NCBI RefSeq assembly: GCF_011075055.1
Contig: NC_058146.1
Coordinates: 1,116,001-1,180,000 of the forward strand
Direction: 5' to 3'
DNA from: Mangifera indica
Lineage: Eukaryota > Streptophyta > Magnoliopsida > Sapindales > Anacardiaceae
DNA: 64,000 bases
Shown: positions 1-12,445 of the stretch, piece by piece
Position numbering within the stretch: position 1 is the stretch's first letter
Layout: the number at the start of each line of letters is the position of its first letter
Translations under genes and position numbers: made by a program
Notes under the pieces: model-generated
Seen by the model: the letters and a program-made list of their open reading frames with translations, nothing else
The model's database searches: none
What the model was told of the DNA's origin: nothing

Positions 1-199
1 TATATGTGGGAGGAGAAGTTGTTTTTTCATACTATTTTGGGTGGGAGAGTCCAAGCCCGCTAACACGTTGTTCTTTCAACCAGTAAAGCGGTTTTTGTGA
101 AACTTCCGGGGATCATTGTCAGAAGAAAACAACCCACAACAACTCATTCCTGAATCCTTCTTATTTTCAATAAACCATCTTTCATCTGTCTTAGACAAA

Positions 200-2288
200 A
201 TGGCAAATTTGATTCCTGGTGTTCTCCTGAAGCTTTTCCAGGAAATGACTATGGAGGAAAAAGAAACAAATGGTTACATAAAACCAGTTTTGTTACAAAT
301 AATCAGCATAATACCAGTTTTGCTAGAGGCCGATCATCTTTGGCCTGACCAGGGCTTTTTCCTCAAAGTTGCCGACTCTTCACATGCAATGTACGTTTCT
401 CTGCCTCAAGAACTAGATGAAATGGTTCTTTGTAACAGATTACAGCTTGGACAATTCATATATGTTGAGCGACTAGAGGCAGCCTATCCTGTGCCAATGC
501 TCAAAGGCATTAAGCCTGTCCCTGGAAGGCAACCCTGTGTGGGGAACTCAAAGAATCTTATTGCCCTGAACAATTTGGATAGATTTTGTGGAGTTTCAGA
601 TCAAATAAAAATGGTTGTAGAAGAATGCATTGTCCAGAAAAAGAAGACTGAAACGAAAACAATAATTCCTTGTCATGCTGGGAGAAAAAGCTGGAACGGG
701 GAACCATTTTCAGGACTTGGAGAAGTTTCAGACTTCATAATTACAAAGCATGAGATCAAGCCAATTGGTGTAAGTGCTTCAATATTATTATTGGTTTTAA
801 GGATTCAGTGTTTTTGTAAATACGTTAAGATTTCACATCAGCCTGTTACAGATTTGTTGTACCAATTTTTTGCTGCAAGTCTAGAAATTCAATCAAATAT
901 CTGAAAGTTTCATAGAAGTTTGGTGAAGCTCTGCTGCTTCATAATTATTTGCAATTACAGGTTTCCAAACTCCCGCATAGCTCTGACAAAAATTCAAGCT
1001 CCAGATCAAGAAGAGAAGACATTGGTCTTGCCAGAAACCAAGCAAAGGGTTGTAATCAGAGTAAAATCTCTCTGTCAATAAGAAATAGTGAGGAGTTTTT
1101 AGACCCACCAAAGAGATTTGTTCCATCTAAAGATAGGAGATGGACAGAAGCTGATATAATATGGGATTCCCTGCCCTCAAACCTTGTGAAGCTCGGAAAG
1201 GTATTCCCTTTTACTTTATTCTGATTGGGTTGTATAGCTTAATTTGTAGGAATCCTGCGTTGGTTGGGTTTTGTGTTGGCTGTGGGTAAATGAGTGTGAG
1301 GAAAAGTCTCACCCGTTTCAAATCCTTGCAGGAGGTTTTGTGGCAGAGAGATATAGCTCTTCTCACTGCTGTAGCTCTTCTCACTGCTGTAGATATTCTG
1401 CAAGAGGCTTCTGTTGCTGAGAGATTGCTCAAGTGCCTAAGGTATGCAAGCATTAAAATTCTCTTGCTTTTTTCATGTAATCTTGTGTATCATTTTTTTC
1501 ACATGAAGGATGCATTTATGGACTCACCTTTTACATTCACTTTCAGCACATACTCAGAGCTTCAGTCATCAGAAGAGGACAATGAGCAGCCTGCATTGGA
1601 CACATTTTTCAATCTTCAAAAGGACTTAACTCAAACCAGACTAATTTTTCAGTCATTAACAAATATCAGTCCCTTAAGAAAAACTCACAGCTATCCGAAT
1701 GATCCTGGTACCGTCAGAGAAATGCGCAAACTCAGATTCGATCGGAAAAGGAATGCCCCTTCATGGATGAAAGCCGCTCTGGCATCCGATCTTAACCCTT
1801 CTTCTTCCCCCACCAAAAGGGTCACCTCAGAAGCTAATAGTGCAGAAAAAAGATCTAGTAAAATAAAGGATACATTCATTGTTAGAATGCAAAGAAGCAA
1901 TACTGAATTCCAGCCGGAATTGGCAGCCCAGAAGGACAATGAAGGGGGGGAATGGATGAAGGGAAGTGCATTGCACACAGCTCAGGACCTGGAAATGTGC
2001 TTGGACGAGGAATCTACAAGGTGGTTTTTAGCTTATGTTGAGAATTATTTAGATAAACTTAACATCAAATCCGTGTCCAAGCAGTCGGACAGTCAAATAG
2101 TGGAAATGATGCGGCGGATTAAGCGAGTAAGTGACTGGTTAGATGTGACTGTAAACAAGGAGCGAGAGAAGGAGAGTTCCACACTGAAAGATTCTGAATT
2201 GGAAGCCGCCCATGGGAGGGTGAAGAACCAGATATATGAAATCCTGTTAAAGCTTGTTGAGAGAACTGCATTGGCTTTGAACATATGA
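200..2288 (+). CDS. DUF936 family protein, 4 exons
   Basis: Exons 200-769, 961-1200, 1332-1441 and 1547-2288 join in frame across GT-AG introns to give 553 residues. The start is the ATG opening MANLIPGVLLKLFQEM, the usual N-terminus of the plant-specific DUF936 family. Further family signatures follow, including GQFIYVERLEAAYPVP and PVPGRQPCVG in exon 1 and RRWTEADIIWDSLPSNLVKLGK at the end of exon 2 (seen as separate blocks). The middle is low-complexity and charged, and the C-terminal part is predicted to be helical (LYVENYLDKL-like region near 2030-2060). The frame is open for 28 codons upstream of this ATG, but without an ATG or family similarity there. Exon 3 carries an exact 18-bp tandem duplication that repeats ALLTAV at residues 279-290. 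The molecular function of DUF936 proteins is not established. Confidence 0.88.
1356..1391 (+). repeat. 18-bp in-frame tandem duplication in DUF936 exon 3
   Basis: Two identical 18-bp units, 1356-1373 and 1374-1391, encode ALLTAV twice. The unit length is a multiple of three, so the reading frame continues. Related proteins, as I recall them, have one copy here. Confidence 0.9.
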
Positions 2289-3156
2289 ATGCATTTGCTG
2301 AAAATTGATTCCATTTTTTTTATTTTAGAACCTAAATGTGTAAATGTAATCAGTGAACAGGAGTCTGCATTTAGAATTCCATTTTGTTTTTCAGTTTTTT
2401 ACGCACTTTAGGTAGACGAATCAATACTCCTTTGGAAGACTGATAACATGATAAGATACTAGTCATTTGACTATCATAGTAAAAAAATTGAATGAACTTT
2501 AATTAAGAGGGAGGTTAAGAAATTGGAAGAGGGAAGATAGAAAAGTTAAAAGGTGAAATGTTAAAGATGGTGGTGAAATTCAATATCCTATTCCTCATGA
2601 AAGTAATTTTATTTATAATTTAAATTATACATGAAAAACATCATTATTTATGTTTAAATTAAAACTTATTATAAAAAAGAATGACAATTTATTCATATAA
2701 ATGGGGTCTTGGGTCTGTCTCTCTCTGAATAAAAAGGAAAAATAAAAAAAATTAAAATTTTTATAATCAAAAATAAAAATAAATATATTATTGATTTTTT
2801 TAATACTTAATAAACTCTTATATATTAAATTATTATTTAAAGAACGGTCAAATTACTGTTTAAACAGGACGGAAATAGGGTACGAAATTTCCCTTCGTAA
2901 GACATGAACCGGACGGAATTAGGTATTTGACTGTTATGACATAATTTTATTGCTATTAATTAAATCGAATCGAGTGGCTTTGTCTAAGATACGGACAACT
3001 AGGTCAATCCAGTAAAATAATATCCATGTATCTCCAGTCCAGACGTTGATACTTATTACAGTATAAAGTAGATGAGATTATTGTTATAGTAATAGTATTG
3101 TTTTGTTTTGATTTCTAGCGTAAACCCAGATTCGCGCTACACACGTTTCTTCCTAC
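2289..3156. other. Spacer between DUF936 and VSR genes
   Basis: AT-rich spacer holding the DUF936 3' UTR and the VSR promoter. No coding segment or clear repeat was seen. Confidence 0.6.
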
Positions 3157-3163
3157 TTTATAA
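3157..3163 (+). promoter_or_regulatory. Possible TATA box of the VSR gene
   Basis: TTTATAA lies about 106 bp before the VSR start codon, a plausible distance for a plant core promoter with a short leader. AT-rich DNA gives such matches by chance, so this is weak. Confidence 0.35.
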
Positions 3164-3244
3164 CCAAAATTTCAGTATTTAACAGACAAAATAGATTTTG
3201 TTTCCCAAAGCACAAACAACGCATCTCTATTCTTACCCACTTTG

Positions 3245-3253
3245 ATGTTTTAA
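3245..3253 (+). promoter_or_regulatory. Minimal upstream ORF in the VSR leader
   Basis: ATG TTT TAA sits 15 nt before the VSR start codon. If it is transcribed, scanning ribosomes must pass or reinitiate after this two-codon ORF. Confidence 0.4.
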
Positions 3254-3268
3254 TCCACTCGATTCTAA

Positions 3269-6200
3269 ATGGAGATTAGAAAACCCATTTGGAATGTCTT
3301 TCTTCTTGGTTTTCTGTTTCTGTGCTTAAATTATGCGCCCCGTTCTGTGGCCCGGTTTGTGGTGGAGAAGAACAGCTTGATGGTCATGTCGCCTGAGAAG
3401 ATTAAAGGCTCTCATGATAGTGCGATTGGGAATTTTGGGATTCCTCAATATGGAGGTAGCATGGCTGGGACTGTCATGTATCCGAAGGAGAACCAGAAGG
3501 GTTGTAAAGAGTTTGATCACTTCGGGATTAAGCTTAATTCCAAGCCAGGTTCTTTGCCCAATTTTGTTTTGGTCGATCGTGGAGGTATCTTGGCTTTTCA
3601 GCTCTTTTTTGTTGGTTTGCTTATGAGCCCTTTTGATCATGTAAATTAATTTTGTTGGTTTGTTTTTGGTATTATTGTTTTTGTTATTATTATTCTAAGC
3701 TTGTTTTAGTCAGGTCGTGTTTTGAAGTAAATTTGGTTGCTTTCCTGAGATGTGAGGGTTTTATTTTCCTTTTTTAGTGGTAATGAATTGGAAAGTCGGT
3801 TCTTGTAGTATTTGATTCCTATGGAGCATAGTCGCCAGAGAGTTCTAGCTATGATAACTAGGTGTCGGTTTGATCTGAGACTCCTAATGAAGCTGCCTGT
3901 CAATTATTTTAAATTTAATGGAATTGGAAATTTTTTAATGGAATTTTTTAATCGCCTTAGGAAAAAAACCAGCTCCTTCGCCTCATCTTTTCCACTGAGG
4001 CAATAAGATCCCTTGTCACCTTTTGGCACTTTTTGCCTTTGACAACTACGGGATATTCTTTGATATGGATAATTTTGCTTGCTTTGGGTTCTATTTAGTG
4101 ATTCTCACAGATAATTGTTTTGTGATTAGATTAATGCTTGTTTTGATGGTTCTGTTTGGTTTGACATACAGGATTTCTTTTTAGCTGAATCAAGTGCACT
4201 TTTTGTGTTTTATTGGCATCTATCTCTCTAAACTAAGTAATTCTTTCATAATTATGACATCTTGGGTTATAAGTAGTTTCTTATGTTTAATTGAAGAGTT
4301 GATCTCTTTGTTACATTGAGAAAATCTGGTTGGAAGTATGATGTTTAATTGGTTTTCTGGGATTGATTGAGAAGTTAATCATCTTTTCTACTGCTCTAGA
4401 TGCACATAATACTTTTTTTTGAACCAACCCTATTTGCGTTTTGAAATTCTAGGTTTTCATTTTGTTGAGTGACTATGACTCTTTCTGAATGAGCTATGAA
4501 AGTCCAAAGAACGTTTGAGCTATATTTGTTTGTGGTTCTCTTTTCATGTTATGGTGGGAGAAGTTGGCCTTCTAACATGAAATGTCTTTTTTTAAGTGTC
4601 CAACAGAACTGAAATATTATGTCTTGTTCAGCCACTGGAAATGATTCTACCTATAGGCTTAATTATTATCATACTCATGTTTGATGATATTGTGATATTG
4701 TTTCAATTATTGGGGCCAAATGCTGTGAACAGTTGTCATATTGTAGATGCAGGGTAAAGTATTCCTTGTATTAATTTTACCCCAAGCCCCTTTGATATAC
4801 AAATGCATTCACAGGTTTCTTGTCACCCATATATATGTTTTTTTAATGTTGGATGTAATTTTCTATCTGCTTGGTATGAAATCTTGACCGTACTTCTTTT
4901 ATAAGCTATTATCCGTCTTTGATAATTATTCTCTTAAACTTTTGGACCATGAAATGCTGGTTTGTGTTGGAAAGAATGTAATGTAAAATTGACAATTGAA
5001 GTTTTTTATTATTTTAGGAATTTAGAGATATTACTTGATTAATTCATATCCGTTGCTTGATTAAGATTTAGCTTCCCTAGATTAGGTTTTCCAACTGAGT
5101 AGAATTTAAATGACTTCTTGAAAGTAGATTCATTGGTTCTTGTTTTGTTTAGGACTTGGCTCTTATATATGAGCCAATGATTTTGTCTTTGGGATGAAGA
5201 CTGATGGAAGAAAATAATATGATGAATGATTGTGTTCCGATTAATTTTTCTTGTTGTTCTTCTAAATTTTTTCTCCATGTTATCCCTGTTTACTCAAATT
5301 TTTATTTAAATCTATTCTATATTTGCTAACTTACTCTCTCTCCAATCTCCTTTGATCTATATCCTTTCTCCCTGTCCCATATCAAAGTATCTTTTTTTTT
5401 TTTCATTTGAAAGTAGAAAAAATAATCTCTTGTTTCAAATTTTAGTCTTAGACTATGTTTTCTACCAACCTTAATCATAGAAATGATGTTTAGTGCTATA
5501 TCTTTCTTTCCAGATTGCTACTTTGCTTTGAAGGTTTGGAATGCCCAGAAAGCCGGTGCTTCTGCCGTACTTGTTGCAGATAATATGGAGGAAGCATTAA
5601 TAACCATGGACACACCTGAGGAGGATATTTCATCTGCAACATATATTGAGAATATAACTATACCCTCTGCACTTATTGATAAAAGCTTTGGTGAAAAATT
5701 AAAGAAAGCTCTCAGTGATGGAGAAATGGTAAACGTGAATCTTGATTGGAGGGAAGCCGTTCCACACCCTGATGACCGTGTGGAGTATGAGTTGTGGACC
5801 AGTAGCAATGATGAATGTGGAGTTAAATGTGACATGTTGATGGCATTTTTGAAGAATTTTAGGGGTCCAGCACAGTTACTTGAGAAAGGTGGCTACACTC
5901 TTTTCACACCCCATTATATAACTTGGTATTGTCCTAAGACATTCACTTTGAGTAGACAGTGCAAGTCACAGTGCATCAATCATGGAAGATACTGTGCCCC
6001 TGATCCTGAGCAAGACTTCAGTTCTGGCTATGACGGAAAAGATGTTGTTCTTGAGAACTTAAGACAACTATGTGTATTTAAAGTGGCACATGAGTCCAAA
6101 AAGCCCTGGGTATGGTGGGACTATGTTACTGATTTTCAGATCAGATGTCCCATGAAGCATAAAAAATACAATAAGGAATGTGCTGATGGTGTAATCAAAT

Positions 6201-9200
6201 CTCTAGGTAAATAATATATCATCTATCTTCTGATTTTTAGTTTACAGGACATTTATGGCCACATGTAAAAGAAGATGCGGGTCTTTGATGACAAATGATA
6301 AATAGATGTTCAAGTGATGTCTCAACAGGGCTTGATAGTAAAAAGATTGAAAAGTGCATGGGAGACCCAGAGGCTGATGCTGACAATCCTATTCTGAAAG
6401 AAGAGCAAGATGCCCAGGTAATTGTCCTCTTATTTTGTACTCGTATTAAATTTTAGTACATCTTGATATGTTTCAGTATGTTTAGCCACATAAAGTTACA
6501 TTTTGCAAAGTTTTTCTTTTTCCCGTTCTGTTTCAAAATTTGTGTTCTTAGCTCAATTATACATAATCACTTTGACTAGAGCACTTTGTGCAGGTTGGTA
6601 AAGGATCAAGGGGTGATGTAACCATACTGCCAACCCTTGTTGTCAACAATCGTCAATATCGAGGTCTGTATGTGATGTTTTGTTTTGTAGATAGAAATGT
6701 GCACTTTTTCCCTTTACTGAAGTATGTGCTGCTTCTTGCAGGAAAGTTGGAGAAAGGTGCTGTCTTGAGGGCCATCTGTGCTGGTTTTGAGGAAACAACT
6801 GAGCCAGCTGTTTGTTTAAGTAGTGGTAAGTTTTAATTATAGTTTGGTATTAATTAAGGAAAATGTGTTTAAGTAGTGGTTTTTCTGTTACAATTGAAGT
6901 ATCAGAGCTTCTTACCTCATGTGTGCTAATTTAATCTTTAAATTTGAGAAGTTAGAACATATTAAGGAGTAAGGACCCTTTTGTGGGAGTTGGAACCTTC
7001 ACTGTGTATGGTTTAATTACTGGAGATAAGTTCATGAGCGAACCTTTTTCTGTGGCAGATGTAGAGACAAATGAGTGCCTGGATAATAATGGGGGTTGCT
7101 GGCAAGATAAAGTGGCCAACATCACTGCCTGCAAGGTATAGCTGTAACCATTTGGCTGGGCAGGTTATTCTTTTGCTTCATTTTATTTTCATTGATTTTT
7201 TTTTTTTTTGGTTTATTAGCTGAGTTGTTTACTCCTTTGACAGGATACATTCCGTGGGAGGGTATGTGAATGCCCCCTGGTTGATGGTCTGCAGTTCAAA
7301 GGAGATGGCTACAACCACTGTGAAGGTGAGATTGTTGTGAATGTAGCCTCTATGTTTGTGTAAGTTTAAAGAAGAGATGAATTTTGATACGATAAATGCA
7401 TTGCTTGAGAATCATCATTTCACATATCATACACTAGAGATTTTCTGCTGAGTAAACCAAGGAAATGATGTTAACCTAACAATATTTCTAATTTATATTC
7501 ACTGTGCTTTTACTTTTTACCCGATATCGTTTTTTAGCTGGTATCTATTTCCAATTTTCTTTTTCTCTTGGAGGAAAATTATTTACTTTTATGTGTAATA
7601 TTATTGTGAATATTTGTTTGACAAAGAATATAAGAATGTGAGTTGCTTACCAAAGTATTTGGAGAAAAAAGAGGGAAATCATAAAGTCTTCACAAAATAA
7701 AACTGTATTTGGGATAAATGTTGGCGCCATGCAAGGCTTTCTTTTGGGAAGGTAGTAGTTGGAACTTCAGAGTAAACCTCTCCCAACACAGATCAATTCA
7801 AGTTTAAGTTTTTCCATGTATCACCTGAGCCTAGGTTAAGATATGTATATATTGTTGACTCAGGCTGAGCTGTGAAATGTGCATTTATCAAAATTCACAA
7901 AAAAAAGAAAAAAACACCCTAATCTCTACTTATGGGCCAGAATAAAGCAAGATAATCATAAATTTTGTATTTGTGCTTCACATCAGATGTTGAATTTTTA
8001 AGTTTTAATTTCAGACACAACTGTGGTGTATTATTATTTAAGCAAGACGTATTCCCTTTTTTTAACAGTTAGTGGTCCTGGAAAGTGCAAGATAAATAAT
8101 GGAGGTTGTTGGCATGAGTCCAAGGATGGGCACACCTACTCTGCCTGTTTGGTCAGTGATCTTCTTTTAACAAATTCTTATGTTTTCAACAAGCTTTTGA
8201 ACTCAGCACCAGAATTCATGTTCTCACATATTCATAATTCTTTGAACAGGATTCTGAGGATGGAAAATGCCAGTGTCCTCCTGGTTTTAAAGGCAATGGT
8301 GTCAAATGCGTAGGTGAGAGATACTTCTATTATTATCTTATTTTATTTTTTCCTTGCCAAGATGAATTGAATGTAAAGTTTGTTTTACTGAGAATTAGCG
8401 GTATGTGTCATGAGAAGATTCGCAGCTCTTTTCCACAACAGGCAGACAATTTAACATGTCATGTGTAACTCTTTCAACAGCATCAAAAGCAATGGATACA
8501 AGGAATCATGATGACTTGTGTGAATGATAGTTTACTTTGGCAATTACACTGAATGGTCAACAGATGTCGAGGGTCTAATTTGATTCTGAACAGAAAATAA
8601 CACGCCCAAAGAAAGCTTCAACAGTAATGAAAATTTTGGATTATTCTGTGTGTTTTTTAATGTAATTGACAGGGTACATATTTTTTTATTTTGGTTTGCA
8701 GCTAGTTTTGGAATATGGAAAAAGTAATATGTAGTAGATGTGGGTTTGCTGCTTTCTGCTAAAATTTTTCCTTCGCCATTGAAGACATGTTAAAGAGCCA
8801 GAATAAGTTTCTTTAGATTCTTCAAATGATATTTCAGTCATCTAAATATTTTCTCTATACATATAGATATTGATGAATGCAAAGAGAGGAAAGCTTGTCA
8901 GTGCCGTGAATGCAGCTGCAAAAATACCTGGGGGAGCTATGATTGCACTTGTAGTGGGGATCTTCTGTACATCAGGGACCATGATACCTGCATAAGTGAG
9001 TTTGCCATCCCAAGATTGCTTTTTGAATACTTTCTACAATAAATATGCTTATGTTTTGCTATGGTTTTTCTCTTAATGTTCTCTCCTTTTTATTGACAGG
9101 TAAGAGGGCTACAGAAGTTAAATCTGCTTGGACTGCCTTTTGGGTCATTCTAATTGGCCTGGCTATGGCTGCAGGCGGAGCTTATCTTGTTTATAAATAT

Positions 9201-9839
9201 AGACTAAGGGTGAGTTTGGGCCTACAAATAAATATATAGTCTAGGTTGCATTTCTCTGTCTCACTAATGTTGGTTTATATTGATTCCATACAACCCCTTG
9301 AAATGTTGCTTTTTATCATTATATGGGCAAAATTTATCTAACATCCGGTATATTGTGACCCAAACAGGCAACTCATGTTGTCAAAAGGTTTCCATTAAGG
9401 GAGGTTAATAGCCGATTCAAGGATTACAAATTTTAAAACTGCTTGAATCTATCTATAATTTTAGTTGAAGGGTATAGAAGGATCCTACCAATCCATTAGT
9501 ATAGTAGTTGCCTGGTGAACCCATACAAAATAAGCATGCCTCTTCTTGAGTGATGAGTCCATACACACTTCATTTGTTATTTCATGCATGAGGGCTGATT
9601 ATACAAACAAGAGCCAGCTAATTCAATAGATATGCAAATTATGATTTTGTTTATTATGGGAAAAAGAATGGTGGTAATACGATATTTTCACAGTTTTGAG
9701 TTGTTGATCTTTCTTTTCTCATTCTCTGTTGCCTTTGCAGTCATACATGGATTCTGAGATCAGAGCCATAATGGCTCAGTATATGCCTCTGGAGAATCAA
9801 GCTGGAGTTCAAAATCATGTTGATGATGAGCGCACATGA
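3269..9839 (+). CDS. VSR: Vacuolar sorting receptor, BP-80 type, 12 exons
   Basis: Exons 3269-3584, 5514-6206, 6329-6417, 6594-6663, 6742-6825, 7059-7135, 7244-7325, 8069-8151, 8250-8313, 8867-8995, 9100-9209 and 9741-9839 join in frame to 631 residues, the normal family length. VSRs are type I membrane receptors that bind vacuolar sorting signals on soluble cargo in the trans-Golgi and prevacuolar pathway. A signal peptide (about 1-28, ending SVA) precedes the conserved RFVVEKN mature N-terminus. A protease-associated domain follows (about 55-165, with NITIPSA), then the VSR central region and cysteine-rich EGF-like repeats, the last containing [13 protein letters not shown]. One transmembrane segment spans about 572-594. 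The cytosolic tail holds the YMPL clathrin-adaptor signal at 613-616. The sequence looks closest to pea BP-80 and the VSR3/4 side of the family, judged from memory. Intron 1 is about 1.9 kb. Confidence 0.96.
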
Positions 9840-11340
9840 ACTGGGAACCATGAATTCTTTAAGGATTCTGACAACACCTATAGTATGTGTTTCAAAGCCA
9901 TTCTTTTTTCCAGTCTTAAGGATTTGAAGCATGGATAATGTCTATGCAGTATAAATGTTGGAATTGGACAAATATGTAATGCAGAATAGAGGTAGTTTTA
10001 GGAATTGCATTTGGGCACCAGAATTTGAAGGGATTCAGCTGTAATGTTTAAGAATTTTTCCGTTCCCATCCCTTTAAGATTATTATTTCCCCTGATTTTC
10101 ATGACAACTCTAAATTCATTTTAGATGGGGATGAATATTTTCTCTGTGACTGTATTTTTTTAATTTAATTTTTAAAAGAAATCACTTTTTTATTTGTTCC
10201 TGTTAAGCTGTTTGGATTATGGCTATCAGTCAATCTTTATTGTGAACACTGCATGGAATATCTGAAACTGAAATTCTTAAGAATTGTTAGAAGCGGAAAT
10301 TTGATGTGGGGATTGAAGTTAAAGACACGCGTCTGCTGATTTTGGTGTCTTTTCTTCCTCTAAGAAACCTTTTTTTCTGCTTTCAACATGTACTCTTATC
10401 TGAAGCAGGGTGATGTACAATGAATATATGTATTTTTATGGGCTAACTTGAAAGGAATAAGACAGAATCTCCTTCCTCTTGATTAGGGGTCCATTTGAAA
10501 TGAGTTGCTTTGGATTTAAATTTATGTTTGACTTAAACGAGTCCACTCTAGTTGAAGTTTTAGTTCAACTCCAAGGGTACCCTATTGATTCTTTACTAGA
10601 GCTTATATTCTTTGGTAATACTTTTTTCTTTTCTTTTCTTTTTTAAGCTGAGTCTTCTATTTTTTGGGAGACTCGATGTTATCTCCAAAGTCACTATTTA
10701 CCATTAAAGTCGGCTCAAATTTGAATTGGAGTTTGTCATTTTGAATTTGAGCTAAATTTATATTGGTTCTTATTCGAACTTAAGTTTGGTTAGAATTTAA
10801 AAGTTTTAGTTTTAGTTTGAGTTTACTTGCGTTAGCATTAAATTCGTTAAAAAAACTGTCAAAAATGTTGAAGAATGAAAAAAAAAAATCCTCAAAGATG
10901 AAAGAAGAAGAATTGTCAGATAAAATTTTAGAGAAAAAGAGTTGTTAGAAAAAATAAATCTATCAACGATTTTTTAACAATTCATTCAAGTCAAACTAGT
11001 TTAACTCAAGCTCAAATTATGAAGCTCCATAAAAGGGGAATTGGATAATGAGTTAATAGCTTGCCTTTTATACCAACAAATACTCGGAAGAGTAAGTATA
11101 GTTCAAATCATTTCTATTATATTCAGCCGATGAATAAGGTTGAACATATACAATGAGTTTCTCATAAAAATTACTCTCATGAATTTGATAAGAGAAAACT
11201 ATGTTTACATGGTAAAACAAATAATTAAATTTATTGCATAATGGCAAAACTTTTATTTTATGTGAACTTGCTACTTGTATTTAGCAGAAAACTCAAGAAT
11301 GGCCCTCAAGTATCTTCCGTATTCACCAAGGTACAGTGAC
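9840..11340. other. Spacer between VSR and the bHLH pseudogene
   Basis: Contains the VSR 3' UTR and then AT-rich spacer with many short GAGTTTGA-like words. No gene was recognised. Confidence 0.55.
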
Positions 11341-12445
11341 TTAATCAAGTCCAATGTTCTTTCCATTGTAAGCAATGGGAGCATACATCCATAGATCATC
11401 AGAGCTCAAGAGCTGCGAAAAATGAAACCAAAAAATGCGCAAGAGTTAGATCATTTAATCCATGTATTTTCAAGTTCTACATCAACTTCTTCATTTTGCA
11501 AAAGATCTTAATTTCCTTGATTTGAAGCTGTAAAAACTTCACATACTGGACGGCTTCTTCAAGCATAGTGCTAAGATCAACCTTTGTTGAACTGGGGACA
11601 AGCTTCTGTAAAATCCTCAGCCTCTCATTGATTTTTCTTTTCTGGAAGATATAAAGGGGAAGATGTTCATGAATCAACTTTCTAATAACTGGCAGAAAAA
11701 TAGAACTTCTAGATACTTACTTACCCTTCCATAAAGGCCTTGAGGATCAGTTGGCAGAGCCCCCACTGGCTCTTGTTTTGCCATTGAGATTGAGAGCCGC
11801 ACCCCCTTTTGGGATCAAACTCAAAGTCTCTCCTCTGTTTTAGTTACCTAGAGACATTTGAATCGCCATCATCGTCTGAGCAGCCACTGCTTGAGGCCTG
11901 CCTGTTAGGACCACCATTATTACTATCTTCCTGATAATTGTTATTTGGTGAAAAAATCTTCAGGTTTTTCCTCAGCCTGGAAATTTTCTTATTCTTCTGA
12001 GCCTACATTGTCTAACAGTAAAAGCTTTAACCACAGCTAACAGAAAAAAAAAAAACAAATTGGCAGTAAATATTCCATGCTCACATCAATTCTGCCTCTG
12101 GATCTTAGAGTTTTCAGATGAGTCGTTAATGAATTTTTCTTCAGGACCCGGTTCTGGAATTTGCATCCTGGATTCATTTTTGGGCTGATTTTCCTTGCTT
12201 AAACATTTGTCTCCTAAACAAAAATCCATTGACACGGAACTCAATTAGTAGCTTTCCTGGCTGGAAGAAGTTGGAAAAAGAATGCAACCTGGCAAGTTCA
12301 TTGTTGTTGATTCATGATGGCCATCTAAATCATTCGGAAACTGACAGTTTCCGAGAAATTGGGCCATGAAATCAGCCTCCTCATTGGTGTACATTCCGCT
12401 TAGAGATCCCCATTCTCCCACTGAAAAAGCTCCCAAAGGCTCCAT
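11341..12445 (-). pseudogene. RSL: RSL-type bHLH transcription factor pseudogene
   Basis: Read on the minus strand, the pieces follow an RSL/RHD6-family bHLH from end to end. The N-terminus opens MEPLGAFSVGEW at 12445. A GKTRASGGSA stretch comes before the basic region. The helix-loop-helix includes [20 protein letters not shown], and the typical C-terminal exon has LLSSDDLWMYAPIAYNG. RSL proteins drive root-hair growth. At least five lesions are visible. A TAA at 12245-12247 falls in frame. One extra A lies near 11836-11843 and another near 11746-11755, each shifting the frame. Two residues are missing from the basic region, including the glutamate that reads the E-box, so KRRERI becomes KRKI. 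The donor after LQLQIK reads GA instead of GT. One lesion could be sequencing error, but five independent ones indicate decay. The N-terminus resembles RSL2/RSL3 more than RSL4. Confidence 0.86.

Noticed and set aside
116..199. N-terminal extension of the DUF936 frame
   Set aside because: The frame is open but has no ATG, and the family start MANLIPG begins at 200.
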